Below, piece by piece: positions 47,011 to 61,472 of a DNA stretch of 64,000 bases. The stretch spans positions 962,420 to 1,026,419 of the forward strand of contig JACBWW010000096.1 in the NCBI GenBank assembly GCA_020086605.1, given 5' to 3'. The notes under the pieces were generated by a model. That model was given only the letters and a program-made list of their open reading frames with translations, did not search any database and was not told where the DNA came from. Position numbers and translations under genes: made by a program. The number at the start of each line of letters is the position of its first letter. Within the stretch, counting starts at the first letter, position 1. This stretch comes from Lanius collurio. Its lineage: Eukaryota; Chordata; Aves; Passeriformes; Laniidae.

Positions 47011-49553
47011 CCCACATGTCAAATGTAGCAGGTCAGTGTATGTCTGTGCACACCAAGAGCAGCTCTGCAGAGTCACTGCACTGCAAATGTCTGAAAAGAG
47101 CACGTAGAAAACCTGATTGGATTGATTTTCCTGAAGAAAGTGTTAGATATGGCAAGTTTGGTGATAATATTAATTAGTTGTACTACTGGGTTGCTGTGAG
47201 GTTTAATACATTAGTGGGTCTTACTCTTTAATGAAGTGTAAATCTTGATTTTGGCTGGGAAATTAAATTAGCTAAAGTGATAGTGGGATTACATTGTGTA
47301 GCCACAAATCAAATAACTGACCGGAAATTTCAAGACACAAGCCCTTATAAAATTCATCTTGTATCATCAATAACAGCAAGAAAATACAGTACTTCTTCTG
47401 TTTGCAAGACGAAGGGTGTCACACACTGTTTGAACTCCAGATCTAGGGCATTGCTTGGAAATAAAACCTGATAATATAATCAGGACACTTTTCTTTCAGA
47501 TGGTTAGTCTTGTAGGAGAGAACCACCTGCTACTTTTTTTGTAGGTAGATGGAGTTAGAAATGATTGTGAAATATAACCTACGAAAAGTCTTATTAGAAT
47601 GTGTTAAAAAGCTGCGTGACAAAAACTTCCTCCTCTTGCTGAGCTTTGGGACATCTGCTCTTTTAGCTCATAAACATGTTTTCTTAGAAGCCAAAATTCA
47701 ATATGAAGCCCAAAATGCAGAATTCTCTTCATAGCGGAAAATGTGTATTTGAAATAGAAATTTATCCAAAGATGTTTTTTCTTGTATTTTACGAAAGTAT
47801 GATAGCCTTGGACATGTTGTTCTATTTAGTTTTATTGTCAGTCTAGCAGCACAGGAAGGATCAGTTACTGAATAAACAGTGTGTTTGCTATTTTTCCTGG
47901 GAAACACCTCCCCTTCCACTCTGGAACCATATTTTTATCAGGAGCCCTGACCCCAGCCTATCACAGAGGACTCATTCTTCTGAAGATCACTTGATTAAAA
48001 TGCATTTGATTCTATGGGCTAAATGCCTTTCTTTTAATCCCTCTGACTCTCTCACAGCACCTCAGCCCTGCTCCCTGCAGCACCCCAGGGTGTGGTACCT
48101 GTGATGCTGACTGGCCTGTCTGCCTTTCTCAGTAATTACATGTGAATGCAACAGTATAAACACCCTAATTTATAGATAACTGATCACTACTGCACCTTGT
48201 TGCTGTGTTAGTTTTAACCCTCTTTTTAAGCCCACAGCCACATCAACTTGCTTTGGTGGAAGAACACGGCGCTGCTGAAGGGCAGCCAAGGGCACTTAAT
48301 GACTTTTATTTCCCATTGTTTTCTGGTTTCTTTTGGAACGCAACAACCATGTTTATCTTTAAATAATGTCATGAGGCATTGTCCAGCTCTCAAATTCAAG
48401 CAAGTTTTTATGTGGTTTGCCTAATTAAAGGGGATGTTGGCAGTGCAGATGGTCATAGTGCCGCTGATAGGGAGGGTGCTGTCAGGATTTGCTCTGAGGA
48501 TTAAACTCGTGTATTTGTACTGTATGCAAAGGAGTAGCCTACAATTAATGCTTTGACATTTTATTTCCAGCTTTTTAAACTGATTACTATTCAACAATAT
48601 TAATAAGAAATTGAGTTCTCAAGTTGAGGTCATGATTCAGAGTCCATTGAAATCAGCAGATAATTTTCTGAGTTTTTAATTTATGTGGAAAAACATTAAA
48701 ATAATTTTTACATTCCTGTGGCTTAAATGCATGTTTTAAATATTTTCCCAAGTGGGTGCTGAGCTGAGAGTTTGGACTTCAGTCTGTTCCATATAAAAAA
48801 GTAATCGAGTTCATAGATATTGAAATATAAAATCAATATTTTTGTGGTTTAATAAGTTAAGTTAGTGTCTCAGGTAACGATTCTTAAAATGTGATTTATT
48901 TTAATAGCATCACTTAACATGATTTGATCTCTGTAGGAGGAAGGTAGTTCATTACTGAGCTCTCTAATTCTCAGCTGGCTCCAGCACTTTGCAGCACAGA
49001 ACTGTTTATTTTTTTACTAGGTCATTGGTTTCCACAGTAGGTCATACTTTCTGCTAAACAGCTTGGCCTCCTATGGAGACAGAATCTGTGACCTTCTAAG
49101 GCTTCCTTGCTTGGGAGGTGTCAGTTCTACTTTAAAGAATAACTGTTTAATCAGAAGATTTTCACTCGTGAAGTGTTAGGATGTAGACTTCATTTCAAGG
49201 AAATTTCTAACCTCAGCACTTCACAAGGAAGTACAACAAAATATTGTAGAAAAAAGCCATCCTTTCATATAGAATGCTGACAAATAAAACAGATCCTTTA
49301 TGTAATCCCAATGCCATTTGTAAGTACTTGAGGTTAATTGATTTTTTGCATTTTTGTGGAACAGAAATGGAATGAAGGCTATTTCTTTTTGTTTCTTCAA
49401 CCTTCATCATCTGTTTGTAATATATATATTTTCGACATGAGCTTTCAAATTTTACTCAATAATTTTTTTTAATGAATAAGAGAACTGTTAAAACTCTTTT
49501 TCCTCCTCACCTCCAAAGTGTTTGCTGGGCTTTGTTTTGTTTTGTTTGGGCTT

Positions 49554-49568
49554 TGTGTGTGTGTGTGT
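49554..49568. repeat. Short (TG)n repeat
   Basis: About seven TG units, preceded by a TTTTG-type pentanucleotide run at 49531-49547. Confidence 0.9.
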
Positions 49569-51167
49569 ACACATTTTGTTTGTTTTAATGGAAAATAGCT
49601 TTTAATTAATCAAAACAATGGGGAAAAGAGAATAAAATCAGATCCCTGATTAATTTCCTAAATTTTGTCTGCAGTGCTATTTGTCTTTTCATTTCTACTT
49701 TCATATAATCCTTTCTAAAATACCCTTTAATTAGAAAGGGTGGGATTTAATTTCTTTGCTAACTTTGCATACAAAAGTGGTACGTATTCTACTGCAGATT
49801 TATAAAGAGGATGTTCTTGTATTTACAAGACATTATATATGGCAATTTAATGAATCCTCTGTTTTCTTGTGTTCTGTTTATCAGTAAATACAAATAATTT
49901 AGGGGAGTTTTTCAACTTATCTCCTGGAAACTGACTCTATGAAATTGTGAAATTAATCTGCTCTTCTAATCTCCTTTACATCTTGGTTGCTTTTTATTTG
50001 CTGCTCTATATTACGAGCACATCTTTATCAGATATTAAGTGATTTCACAGCTAAGTGCTTGAAGAAGCAAGTACTTCTTACAAACCTTTTTAGAGAACCT
50101 TCTGCATCAGGACTCAGGAGATGACAAACTCTGCAAAACCAAACCAAATTATAAAGGAGAAAATCACCACCCACAAATTACTTTCTGATTTTTGCTGGTT
50201 CATACTGTCATATGGTGTTTGTCCACACTGAAGAAATTCAAAAGCAGTAAAACTAGATCCTTTATTCTGCAATGCATGTATGTTTGTCAAGGTGGAATAC
50301 CACAGACAATTAGACGACTTCTATGCATCTGCGGTGTTTTTATTCCTTCAAAGAACAAAGCATGTACCAGGAGGGTTCCTAGAAAATTTAGTTTACTACT
50401 TTTTACTAATGTTTTTTCCCCAAAATATTTCAGAGTGTGATAACAAAATTTATTGATGTAGGGCTCAAGAGCACACCACCTCTTTCACAGATAGACCCAG
50501 CCAGGTCCCTGGAATATGTGTTCAACTGCACATCTTCTCTGAGAATTTAATCTGGCAGCAATATATTTAGAGAAATGCATTTTCCAGATGGGGATTTCAG
50601 TTAAGCAGAGCCCCTTCCACTCAGCATATTACACTGAAATACTCCACCCTTTTATGTTATTTTTCATAGCTGAGACTCGAGTCAAAGATTCAGCCCATGC
50701 TGAATTCCCATATTTCCTTTAGAGGACTCAAACCCACCTCATCCTTCAGCAAAACATTAAGGGATTTAAGAGTGAGATGCAGTATTTCTCATGAAAGTTT
50801 TCCTTTTCCTTTCCTTTCCATCTGAAGATGGACATTTCAACTCCTGTTCTGTCCAAAGGTACCACTGCACAAATGTTTCCTGTTTCATTGCACCTTCTCT
50901 TTGGGTGTTAAATACATGCGTGAGCAAATTGGTTTTCAGCCATATCAGTTCTACAGTTAAAATTTCATCTATAAAGGGCATTTGAAAACTACCACAAGTT
51001 TTTATTCTTTTTATGGATTCTCTCTCCCTTTTGCAGCTCTTCCAAAGAAACAATGTGCATTTTTGTAGCATATAAGGGCAGCAGTAAATGAGTCCATTGC
51101 AAAACCACATTGAGATTTTTTGCACATTTCTGCTGGAAGCCCAAATGTGGCTTCTCTGAGATATATT

Positions 51168-51201
51168 AAAATAAAAAAAAAAAAAAAAAAAGAAAAAAAA
51201 A
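51168..51201. repeat. Poly-A tract with G interruption
   Basis: About 30 A residues are broken by one T and one G. No retroelement body is recognised upstream. Confidence 0.9.
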
Positions 51202-54200
51202 GTTTTTTCTAAGGTTTTATACTAGGTGTTATTGCATTTTATAACAATAATGTGTGCCAAGGTAATCCTAAAAATAAGAAGTAGAAAACTCAGAATACAG
51301 TAATAATCTTAATAAAGATATGAGAGCAGTGTTTTAAAGATGTTTGTAGAGAATCAACTGACATTTTGTATATGAAATTATGTAGAAAAAATAGTCATTA
51401 ATATTTAAAAATTATTTGAAGAAACATAGACTATGAAGCAATTATAAACAAAGGTGATTTAATCTCTGGAAATAGCTGCTCAGCCACTTAGGAAAGAGAG
51501 TGAACATGCTGCTAGACTGCCTGCTTAAAAAGTGCAGTAGCTTCAGCAGCTATTTAAGTTATTTAGGTTCAGTGCTCTGCAGTGTACAGGAATCCAGTAC
51601 TATACATACTTAGAGGCATGCTTTTATGGAAGTGATAGCCATGTGAGGAGCACTATAAATGTTTATAACCATAAATAGTTATTAGTGCTGCCATATGCTT
51701 GGGTTTCTCCACACATGCTCTTCTTTTATCCGCCCAGAAAGTTTCTCTCTAAGCTGAAGAAGCCTACCTTGGCCACCTGCTTGGCAGTCTGGATGGAAAA
51801 GTGATGCTGAATGAGCTACTGGGAATCCCAGGATCAGAAATAGGAAGAAGGCATCCAAAATCAGTATTCCTGTGTGTCCACATCCACAAAGGGCCTGCAT
51901 AGCACATTTTAGGTAACTCTGGCACATCCTAGAAGCATCTTGCTTTCTGTGCATGTCCAGGGAATTTGTCTATTCATAGCAAATGATTTTGTCTTTATTC
52001 TACAGAAAATACCTGGTAGAAATATGAGTATCCTATTAAGTCTTAGCATCCGCTGTACTTATCAAGTTATAACTTAGAAAAGTTCTTTGATAGGCCAAAT
52101 CTCAGCTCATATATCTTTAATTAAATGTGATCTCTTTTTTTATTCAAATAATCTGTTTAAAGAGTAAATCCTTGTTCTCTATCCAAAAATGGGGTCTTTT
52201 CCTGAAATTATATTTGTAAAAGTTGCAAGGTCTTGCCTAGTTGAGATATTCTTTACATAGAAAGACATATATATGAAGTGTCACATGTTTCTGCTAGCTT
52301 GAAATCTTGTAGCATCGTATGGTATGAAATGAAAAAGGTACACAGGGTTTTTTCAAATTTTTTCCATTTAAAAAAAATGTCTTTAGGGATTATAGAATGG
52401 GAATTGTATCAATGAGTATTAACAGTTTTTTATTCACAAAGGCTTGAGTATGTCTTCTCTGAATCTTTTATCAAGATTTGACAGGCTGAGATGGGAATAA
52501 TAAATTCTGCCCTGTCATCACTATTTCAAGGCTTAAAGACCATCTTGCAAAGCTAACTTAGGTAATTTTATTCCACTTACCACGAAAATAACGTTTGACT
52601 AGAGCAACACCTTATAATATTTAAGAATGATCAAAAATCAAATAACTTTTAAAAAAATAGTCATGAAATGTACCAAAGTGTACAAGATACTGGCTCTCTG
52701 TCTCAGGCCATAATAACTAGAGAGAGATTGTGTGTGCATTATAGGAAGCAATATTTACTTGCTAAAATAAATTATTTAGAAAATTTATTTTTAAATATTG
52801 TTAAAATGAACAAATTTGAAAATTATTACGTGTCCCATTATGATGATTTATAAGAGAGAAGGATATTGAGTGTTCTCATTAAGAATCACTGTAGACATAT
52901 AATGAACAAAACCAGTCATAATTAGTTTCATTACCTGGATGCATTTTTTGTACATTTCTATTGTGTATCTTTAAATTATTTAAAAATAGGTCTGATTCTA
53001 TTAAAAATCTTGAATTTTTACCTCAAAATAATTTTCCCCAAATTCCACGGAATAGATAGGAAAATACATATTTTGTAAGGTGTTTTACCTCTAGTATTAG
53101 AGAGAATATTAATGAGGAAATACTTATCTGTCTTTTCTTTTGTATTCCGTGTTTATATTTCATGTTAATAGCACAATCTTTGTGGTGTAATCTAGTTGTT
53201 GGAGCACAAATGAGAGACACTCTTTACTGAATTTTAACCCTAGTTTGCCCAGTCCTAACTGCATGTTGTTAAGCAAGGCACTTATCTCAGTTTTACAGGC
53301 AAGAAAGGTTTTTTGCCTATCTAGCCAACAGGGATGTTAAGAGGATTAATTTGTTAAAAGCATAAAGATTTAAGCAAAAGTGAAGCATTGCTATTAAAGT
53401 GTTTGAGTACAGGATCCTAAAGAAAACAGAGTTTTGAAAACTCAAGATATTTGCAATGTAGCATTGCAAACGTAATCACAAAAAACTCTTGTGGTTGCAT
53501 GTAAGAGGTTTGAGACTTCAACACTTCTTGGGTTTTGTTGCCACCATTGGTCATTTTTGCTTTAACTGATGACTCTTAGTCCACTTTATTCCATGAAAGA
53601 ATTGATGATTTTAAGCTTCTCTGGAAAGCCTTTTAAGCTATTTACTGTATCACACCCCAAAAAATAAATGTTCCATGTATTCACTCACTCATTCATTCGA
53701 TTATTTAATTTCAGCCAAAGAGTTGGTACCCTGGAGGAGTTAGAGGACAACTTCTTGAGGTATTGGAATGATACTGTAGCAGTCTGTGTGATTGCTTTCT
53801 GTAGTAATTTGTTTTGTTTAAAAGAGGCCACACAGGGTTTGACAGGGGAAGGTTGAAGGTGTCACTCCACAGTGGTGTCAAGAGTAGTCTTGCCACAGTT
53901 ATTTGTAGTTGTGGACTCTGTTCATCTGAAGGGAATTACCCCTGTCTCAAAGAACACCATTTTCTTTCTTTTCCCACTTTACTGTGGGTGACTAGCAGAA
54001 AGAGTTTTTAATTAAAAACTTTCTTATTTCATTTAGTATGAAGCTTTCATTGTGGCAGGCCTTAATACAATTGTTTATATGAACTCTGGTCTGTGATTTG
54101 GGTTTTTCTTTACCACCCTTCCCAAGTGTGCCATATGAATAGCTTTCTCAGGTATTTCTTGTGCCTAGGAAATTATCTGTGATTCTACTCTGCCTTCCAA

Positions 54201-54294
54201 CACGCTGTTTTTATTTCCTTTCCAGTTCCAGCCAGCCAGGCTGGGGTCAGGCACAAACACAATTTGCTTTAAGCCACTCTCAGGTTGGACTGGC

Positions 54295-54317
54295 ACAGCT
54301 CTGTTGATCAGAGCTGT
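54295..54317. repeat. Perfect 9-bp inverted repeat
   Basis: ACAGCTCTG (54295-54303) and CAGAGCTGT (54309-54317) flank TTGAT. Read directly; function unknown. Confidence 0.85.
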
Positions 54318-57300
54318 TAAAAGGGGTGACCCAAAATAACCCATAGGGCTGTGAAGAGGTGAGGCTGAGAAGAGCAGATCAAAATTATGTAAACAAAGTT
54401 TGCAGAGTGTGGGAACTTCCTCTGTGGGCTGGTATCCTCTGCTGTGATACTGATAGAAAGCCAAAATAAATCCATTTATGCATTTTCCTAGAAAACAAGC
54501 AAACAAGAGGAATTTATTGCATTAAGGGTAGTAGTAATATTGACAGACTTGATAACCAGATTGGGCTGCTTGATTAATTCTTGGCAAGGAAAAAAGAAAA
54601 GCCACAAAGAACCCAAAATAATGTATACTTCATTCCTTTGGTATTACCCTTAATGTATCTGTGAAATAGTTATACGCTTGAGTTGCAGTGATTAATTACC
54701 TCTAGTCTATCAAAACCCAAGGAAAAGAACAAATCTTCATTCTTGGTTAGGGTTGATTAGACTCAAGTGACCTTGCATTGAGCTGTGATTTGGTTGCTAC
54801 ATGAAATTCAGGGTCTTGAGGAACTTAGTATTCCTGTGGGAGAGTGGAAGAAAAGAGAAATAATTTCTAATGTTGTTATTAGCACAAAATGTTGCTCATG
54901 CACAAAAAAAGACCTCAGTGTCATTTAGACAATCACAAAAGATTTTTAGTGGAAAAAAAGTATGGCTTTAAAGATTCTAGAAGAAGTGGTTTTGCTGGAC
55001 CACTTGAGTGTCTCCCCTTCACTCTTTGAGGTCACTTATGCAAAGAAGTGAGCACTTTTTCACATATGTACTTGCAAGCCACTGTTCCTGCTGATTTGCA
55101 GGCTGAAAAGTCTTTGGCTGACCTGTGGTCATTTTTCATGTGACTGTTCTCAAGAGCCATGAAAGTAAACAGAGAAGAAGATGGTGCCAATGCAATGTTT
55201 CAAGGCATATTTATAACATAGATGATGGTTTAAGACACTTTTGAATACTGAATCAAAGTATCCACTTTGAGTGGATTCGAGAAGAGCCAAGAACAATGTT
55301 TGTTTTATTTGGGTGAAGTGAGTTTTTGCAGACTATCAGTTAAGTTTCCAGAGGAATTTTGCAACAATATTTTTATTTGTTCATTGTTCAGAAAAAACCT
55401 CACAATACCCTAAGAAATAATAGACATCCTCTCACTGACTGAGTGCAACAAAGTGTAATTAAATAATCAAAGTTCTGAAAATATAAAATAGCTTGATCAA
55501 AAGTGTGAAACTTGAGGTTGTAACTCAGAGATTGTTTTCTTCTACTGTTCCCTTTAAAAAATTGGGAAACCTGCTTTAATATAAATTCTACATTATTTCC
55601 TCTGCCCACTTTCAGAATGTTTCCTTCTTCCACTGAATCTGGGCAGTTCCAATAGCAGTGATATCACCCCTTTGGGCCAGATGCTGTTACTCATTTTCTG
55701 TGTTTATATGACTGCCCAATCTATACCAAGGACCCTGATGGAGTCCTGCTGGTCCTAAGTGCTGCTAGGTCTGGGAGGAATGATATCCAACCCCTTTCAG
55801 CAAACAGGTGATTAATCCCTCTAAGTGTAGTTCATATATCTGTCTTTTTAGGGATTTTTGAGTGGGGCTTGCTGTCCACGACTCTTTCTTATTTCACCCT
55901 TGCATTGTCCTTATGTCAGGAAGGACTAAGGAGCTGTACTTTTTCCCTGATGAGGATATAGCAGGTTTTGTATTCCACAAAATGAATGGCTTTGGGTAAC
56001 CACAAGGTATATTAAAACCTTTATCTCAGTGTTTATATGTGCTGAAAACAGGCTGAGTGTTCCAGAGAAATGTGGAGTGGTGGAAGTGACTCCCTGTCCA
56101 TTGATGGTGGGGAATCAAACGGTCCCAAATTTGGTTTTCAGTGTGCCCAGCTTGAAAACAAAACAAGATTGGACTCAGATTTCCCAAGCATAGGGTGTAG
56201 GTTTCAATTAGATATGAGGCCTTTAGAATGGCTTCTCCAAACTGCTGTCAGTGACGGCAATTTTAAGGTTTTTTAAATAGCCTGGAGTGAATGTGTCCTG
56301 ATGAGACTTAGCATGCACAGAGGTGCTCTGTGTCCAGGGGAGGAATTCTATTATTTGAAGTTAAGTGAATGTGTTCATCTGTGAACTCTAAAAGTACAGA
56401 TTCCTGCATCACAGCTCAGTTTAAATCATGCTGGTCTGAAATATTTTCTCACTCTATTTTAATATTCAGTTTTAAGCTATTACTGCTCCAAATTTATTAT
56501 AATTAATGCTTCTTTTTCATTAACCAGCCATGATACTATTTTCTGAAGATAACAATCTGTTATGCATTATTTAAATGTGAATAACAATAAAATAATAGAG
56601 TTTTACTCTACTTTTATTGTTTATTTGCATATTAATTGTTATTTTCATTTTCAATAGCTTGTGATTTAAAAGGACTCTGGTAAGTGAATGTAGTTTCAAA
56701 AGAGTTATCATAATGTACTGAAAATTTGCTACTGATTAAATTACTTTGACTAGTGAAAGAAAGAAAACAAAATTATTTATTATTTAATAGTTAGTGAATA
56801 ATTATCTTTAATAAAATATTTTAAAAATTAAATATGCAAAATGCCTTTAGTACAATATCTCAAATTTTTACTTAACCTTGTTGCAATGTGTCACTCTTTC
56901 TATGTCTACAACCATAGAAGCTAATCACTGCTTTCAGGCTCTCTCAAAATATTTATATGTAAATTACCTGGGTTTTTTTAAATGAGAAAGGTTAGTAGAT
57001 GTCTAAAAAAACCCAGAAACACACTTCAGCAAAATATTCCGATTTTACATCTGTTTTATAGCATTACCTCCTTTCATATTTCTAAGAATCTGCCATGCAA
57101 AAAAAAAGCAAATGTTTCTTATTATTTCTACATGGTTATTTTTCAAGTGGCTCCTTAGCACAGATGTTTCCCTATATATATAAATAAATGTACACACACC
57201 TTTTGTTCGCTGATATTTTTTTCCATGTGTAAACAGCAGATTGAATTGCTGATGCCTTTTTGATGAAAAGACAGTGAGCTCCTCAAAAAGCGAAGCAGTT

Positions 57301-58119
57301 TCTCAAGTGAGGCTTTTCTATGTGCTCTTTCTGATCTTTATTTTTTTTTTTCCTGCTCAAGTGATGATTGTTATCAGTGTAAGTTATGGACTGGATCTGA
57401 CCCTCTCTGGCCTCTTCCATTTCCTGTAGCACAAGCAGAGTGAACAGTTCCAGGGTCCCAAACAGCTAAACCCTTGGGCATGCATTTTGGGTAATAGTTA
57501 TTTGAGAATAAGAGAAAGCAGTAAATCTAAACTAGAATCATATTAGACACATAGTTAAAAGCTATGGAAAAAATGCTTTGCCTTCACTGTTGGATTGCTG
57601 GGCTCTCCCCGTGGTGTCTGTGAATTACCTCTCTTTGTCCAGTCCCTCACCTTGTGAGGTTTTTCACTGGTGTCACTCCTGCCAGGTAATGGACTCGGGT
57701 GAAGTGTTTGTATTTCTGTGAGGATCAATGTGAGATTCAGCTGGGAATCTAAAATATTGTGATTCTCTTCTCCCAATATATTAAGAAAATGGTGGTATGG
57801 AGGTAACACCTACAAACTTGCTTCACACAAATAAATGCATATTTTTCCATATGTCAGGGTGAGTAATACCTCATCTGGTACACTGGGAGTCACTGGAGAA
57901 GAGGATGAGTTTTGCAGTATAAATCTATAGCATGTAGCTCATATCTCACTTGCTTGGGCTCCAGCAAAATAAATGCACAACTGTCTGAACCAGCCCATGG
58001 AGACAAAAGTCTAAGTTCTTGGAGCTGTGCAATAGAACTTGCTTGCCAGATTATTTTTTAAGTAACTACATGCACCGCTATAAACTTGATCTTACTAAAC
58101 ATAAATTTTAGGTTGATTC

Positions 58120-58147
58120 TTTTTTTTATTTTTTTTTTTTTTTTTAT
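58120..58147. repeat. Poly-T tract
   Basis: Two T runs separated by one A, about 27 bases in all. Simple low complexity. Confidence 0.9.
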
Positions 58148-59899
58148 TCTCTATCGACATTCCTCTTTTTGTACATAAAGAAGAGAAGTTTAAGGTTTGG
58201 GATGCTATGTCTTCATCAGAAATCATGACGTTCAAGTGTTTATTTTAATACACAACTATATTTAAAATTAAATTTAATACATATGGAGCCATTTCTTGCC
58301 TTCCTTGGTGTTTTCCAACTAAATAGGACTGTATTAGACTGATAAAGTTTTGCAGAGAGTATTATAATAATCTTATATTTTCCTTGAATCTATATCTAAA
58401 AAGGAAATAAATCGAAGAACTATTTTTTAAGTACATTTTCATGTTTTCTCTAGTGTATAAAGTCTATGATGAAAATTATTTTCTCAATCACTGCTACAGC
58501 AGCTTCATGTATTTCACCAGCAATTGCTTTTCACCTTTGATAAAACTGCAGAAAATATCTCAAGTACAAAATAATTTCTCCCAGTATAAGGTAGAACACC
58601 TTTAAACTGTAAATTCGATGGTAATTTCATGGTAGATGTGAAATTTTCTCTAGTCTGTTCCTTGTCACTCTCTTCACTCAAGATTTTCAGTTTTTAACTC
58701 TTTAGAGGTCAGATTTTTCTGTTTTCTCAGGCTTTTTAAATGGAATAACAGAACTATGAGCATTAATAGTAATCAGAACCTTGAAGGTGCATTTATGGCA
58801 ACCAGAGTCGGAAGATGCATTCATAAATGATTTCTGAAGTTAAGAAATATGAGAGAAATAATTTCCTAGTGGACACATGTAGTGTATTGAAAATATTAAA
58901 TTACTCTAAATCAAATAAATACCTAGTGAATAATATGGCACATTTTTGCACAAATATGTACTGCCATACAGAATTTCATAGTGTACACACTGTAAATAAT
59001 GATGCATGACTGTGCTGTCTCTTTAGATGCATTAAAACCTGTAACGCTGAATATGACCTAACAGTCCCTAGGTTCTACCATGGTAGGTTTACCAGGCAAC
59101 TGATGGGGAATCTGTTACTTTATAAGTATTAGAATAACAATTTCTGAAGGTCCTGATTAATTTTAGATATTTCCAGACTGGATTTAGATTTTGAGATCTC
59201 TTTTACTCATAAGTTACTGTGAATTTGTTGCATCTAATTTTGCAAAGTCTGTGAATTTCCACCCATGAGTCTGACCATTCACTTCAAGGACCTGTTCAAA
59301 AGTGACATGAATAAGGGAAAGATATTGGTAAACTTGATCCATGTCTTTTTACATACCCTCAGGTGCCTCCTCCACAAATCAGCTTAGTCATGTGATTTCC
59401 CTTGGTTCCTTAGAATTTTGATTTAGTTCCTAAATCTTACACAGTGAGAGTCTTCATCTCACTCTGGGATAATAACATTGCTCCTTTCTTGAAGGCAGTT
59501 AAACAACTTTTTTTCACTTTATCTCTTGAACCATTTCAAAATACTCAATACTTTATGGAAAAAAAAAAAAAATTGCTCTCCTGAGCCTCAAGATGAGTAA
59601 ATGGATCAGTCAACTGTAGCTGCCCAAGTTTAACTTCCAGCCACTGAAAATGCTGACCATGTTATTTTTCATATTCAGAAATAATTGTTTGAAGTATTTG
59701 TGCATATCTGTCACTGATCAAGCTGATATCAAGATCTGTGCTCTTTTTGTATGCACTCTGACAAGTCTGTAACTCTAAAAGGTAAATATTATTGGTGTTG
59801 GAAATCTGGCTTCTCATTCCATCTGCATCTGTCTCATCCCAGTCAAAGCTGCTGGGTATTGGCAGACAAATCTCCGTTCCAGGTACCTTCTTTTTGACC

Positions 59900-59931
59900 T
59901 GTACATGCACATTCTTGTACATGCACATTCT
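59900..59931. repeat. 16-bp perfect tandem duplication
   Basis: TGTACATGCACATTCT occurs twice in immediate succession with no mismatch, suggesting a recent slippage or duplication event. Confidence 0.95.
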
Positions 59932-61472
59932 GCTCTGGAGAGAGTCAAGAGAGGACTGACAGAGTCATTCTGTTTTCTAGCAGGCAGCAGAAACAGGAAA
60001 ATAGGGCCAAAATTACAATTTTAGCAGCTCTTCCTCATCAAGTACGTATGTTTCTCCTTTTTCTGCTTAAAGGCTGTTCCCACTCTCAGCTAGGTTCTTC
60101 TTCTTAATTCTCTGATAACTGAAGGATGAGAATATCTAGAGAGACAGAAAGACTTAACAGTAAGCCAAGAGAAAGAAAAGGTGAGAATTATTTTCTGTTT
60201 TTTAGAAAGTACTGTCCAGGCTCCAAAATATATGAAATTTAATTTAACCTTACCAGTTGATATTAAAAAAAAAGTTATCATGAGGCATATCCATTTAATT
60301 CCTCTGATTTCCTGGAACAAGGGATGCAATAAATTTTCTACAATCTGGTTCAGCAGATTGGCTTACATCAGTGCAAAACTGTGCTCAGATCAGTAATTGT
60401 TCTTTATCAACGTGCTGAGATGATAGCAAAGATTAGTTTGGTGAGTTTATTGGCTAGGAAATAATGTTACCTGAGTGTCAGAAAGAAATGTGACTGCACT
60501 GGCTCAGGATTTTTATCTCACAGAAACCAGAGTCCAGATTTCTCTGAAGTGAGTACATGGATTATTTTATTGTCTTGCTATAGGACCAATGATGAGGATC
60601 CTGAAAGATCATTAGTAGTGAAATCTGTTTTCACAGTATTATAGGAAGTTACAGAGATTTCAGATTACTGGTTCAGTGCCAAGACATGCCTCTCAGCTTT
60701 GTTGTTGACATTTGGACTTACTAGAGAGGCAAATATTTATTCTTTCAAGAATCCATTCCTCTTCTTGCATCCAAATATCACTATGAGTAGCCACACAAAG
60801 AAAAACCTGTCATTTACTGTAAGTGATTGGAAGTTTGGTTTCCCTTTCCTGTTTTTCTCTCATAACACTTCTTCCCTTCATAAGCTTAATTTAGTTTAAA
60901 AAAAACAAACCCAAAACCACAAAAATCCAAAACAAAGCACCTTTCTGAAAGTGAAGAGATATAATGGGAAGCAGAGCTGTTCTACAAAGTCCTAACTGCC
61001 CCCTCAGCTCCCACTGGCATCATGTCTGCACATTCTGTACTTCTCTGTAAATATCCTGGCTCAGAGAGGTAACCAAAGAAATTCTTAATTATTTTTTATC
61101 CTATTGAGTCCTGCTGCTAAGAACTGAGGCATCCAATAGGTTCCAGTATGAGGTGCAGCAATTGTGCTCATGCTAATAGGGAAGAGAAAAGATGTAGGTA
61201 AGCAGGTGAACTCAAAGGCTCAGCATTCTCTGTGAACTCCTCCAGGACAGGTAAGAGGGGAAACAAAAGCAGAACTCAGGTAAGCATGAGATAGCAGAAC
61301 TGTTGTCAAGCATTATCTCACCTTTATACCTGCAAATATTCAGTTTTGAAACTGAAGTTTTACTTGCTGTTGTTTCAATGCTTTTAAAATGCTTTCAGAC
61401 CCACATGAAAAAAATTCAACTTGTAAAGTATTTATAACTTGCTTTGCTTCTGTTCCATTGATGTAAAGACAG

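Larger units (their letters stand above)
47011..61472. other. Non-coding stretch, AT-rich
   Basis: No recognisable gene or transposon is seen. It holds simple repeats at 49554, 51168 and 58120, inverted or tandem duplications at 54295 and 59900, a very AT-rich stretch about 56.44-56.85 kb with an ATTTGCAT octamer at 56623, and a less repetitive, balanced-composition segment about 48.18-48.60 kb. Paired donor-like sites CAG|GTAAGA and CAG|GTAAGC lie near 61250 and 61279. Confidence 0.65.

Noticed and set aside
53715..53759. 45-bp exon-like segment after ATTTAATTTCAG
   Set aside because: Weak pyrimidine tract and weak donor (GTATTG); the coding-like peptide is too short to support.
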